Virus record (IMG/VR): IMGVR_UViG_3300025133_000401
Coordinates: 1-32,022 of that record
Source: a virus
Direction: 5' to 3' (one strand)
DNA: 32,022 nucleotides
Part shown: positions 31,862-32,022 of the stretch, in pieces
Numbering within the stretch: the stretch's first letter is position 1
Layout of the letters: each line of letters starts with the position of its first letter
Program-made: the position numbers and the translations under genes
Notes under the pieces: generated by a model
Told to the model about the DNA's origin: nothing
The model's input: only the letters and a program-made list of their open reading frames with translations
Database searches by the model: none

Positions 31862-32022
31862 TCAGTCCTCCGACTTTTCCCATTGTGCGTGATATACCTC
31901 GCGGTCAACGGGGTCTGTTGACCAACGGTGGGCGATATACTCGCGCTCCCCGCTAGGCGGGGTGTGTGTCTCAAGGTAATAGGTATGGTCACCAACCGTG
32001 ACGTAGATGCAATCGCCTTGTT
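31862..32022 (-). CDS. C-terminal part of an unknown small protein, cut by the right window edge
   Basis: A frame enters from the right edge and ends at a TGA at 31864-31862, giving 52 complete sense codons in the window. It reads like real protein, with mixed charged and aromatic residues (CIYVTVGDHTYYLETHTPPS, then HRWSTDPVDREVYHAQWEKS). The other two frames here are interrupted or of odd composition. Its last codons carry the GGAGG ribosome binding site for the next gene, which is common in this genome. The N terminus lies outside the window. No family is recognised. Confidence 0.6.
   Translation of the reverse strand, partial: QGDCIYVTVGDHTYYLETHTPPSGEREYIAHRWSTDPVDREVYHAQWEKSED

Noticed and set aside
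31858-31995. N-terminal extension of the winged-helix gene to a TTG at 31995
   Set aside because: The region is better explained by the 3' end of another gene in a different frame, which has far more protein-like composition.

Overview
The window is about 32 kb of a T7-like podophage genome (Autographiviridae-type) that also carries lysogeny genes. Every convincing gene lies on the minus strand, so transcription runs from right to left. Both ends are cut inside genes: a fibre-type gene at the left edge and a small unknown gene at the right edge. I see no host genes, rRNA, tRNA, CRISPR or insertion sequence. The host is not proven. Base composition near 50% GC by eye, an adenosylcobalamin-type (class II) ribonucleotide reductase and the overall layout suggest a marine alphaproteobacterium such as a roseobacter-type host; this is inference.

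Layout in transcription order. (1) 32022-29444, early and lysogeny region: a partial unknown gene, a predicted winged-helix protein, a possible small overlapping ORF, a MarR-like regulator and a tyrosine integrase. (2) 29443-29175, an AT-rich gap with six direct GTCAC repeats and an exact match to the IHF consensus; I read it as the attP site. (3) 29174-26658, a single-subunit T7-type RNA polymerase. (4) 26573-17322, DNA metabolism: two small unknown genes, gp2.5-like SSB, RusA resolvase, T7-lysozyme-like amidase, a small HTH protein, a 47-codon gene, gp4-like primase-helicase, a 58-codon gene, gp5-like DNA polymerase, a GIY-YIG nuclease, class II ribonucleotide reductase, an unknown gene, gp6-like exonuclease and a DUF3310 protein. 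(5) 17179-1, virion genes in T7 order: two low-complexity MC-start proteins, portal, a coiled-coil protein, scaffold, capsid, a small protein, gp11, gp12, gp13-, gp14-, gp15- and gp16-like proteins, tail fibre, a small beta-rich protein and a second fibre-type gene running off the left edge. Terminase, holin and packaging genes are not in the window and presumably lie beyond the left edge.

How it works together. Three intergenic sites share a sequence close to ATTACCCGACACCATAGGA. One is just before the RNA polymerase gene, one just after it, and one before the virion genes. They resemble the T7 promoter around its start site and are probably the promoters read by the phage polymerase. Two strong intrinsic terminators flank the capsid gene. 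If attP is where I place it, integration would cut the polymerase gene away from the early genes upstream, which would give a simple way to silence the lytic programme in the lysogen. The intact arrangement on both sides of this site suggests an unintegrated (virion, circular or concatemeric) genome rather than a prophage.
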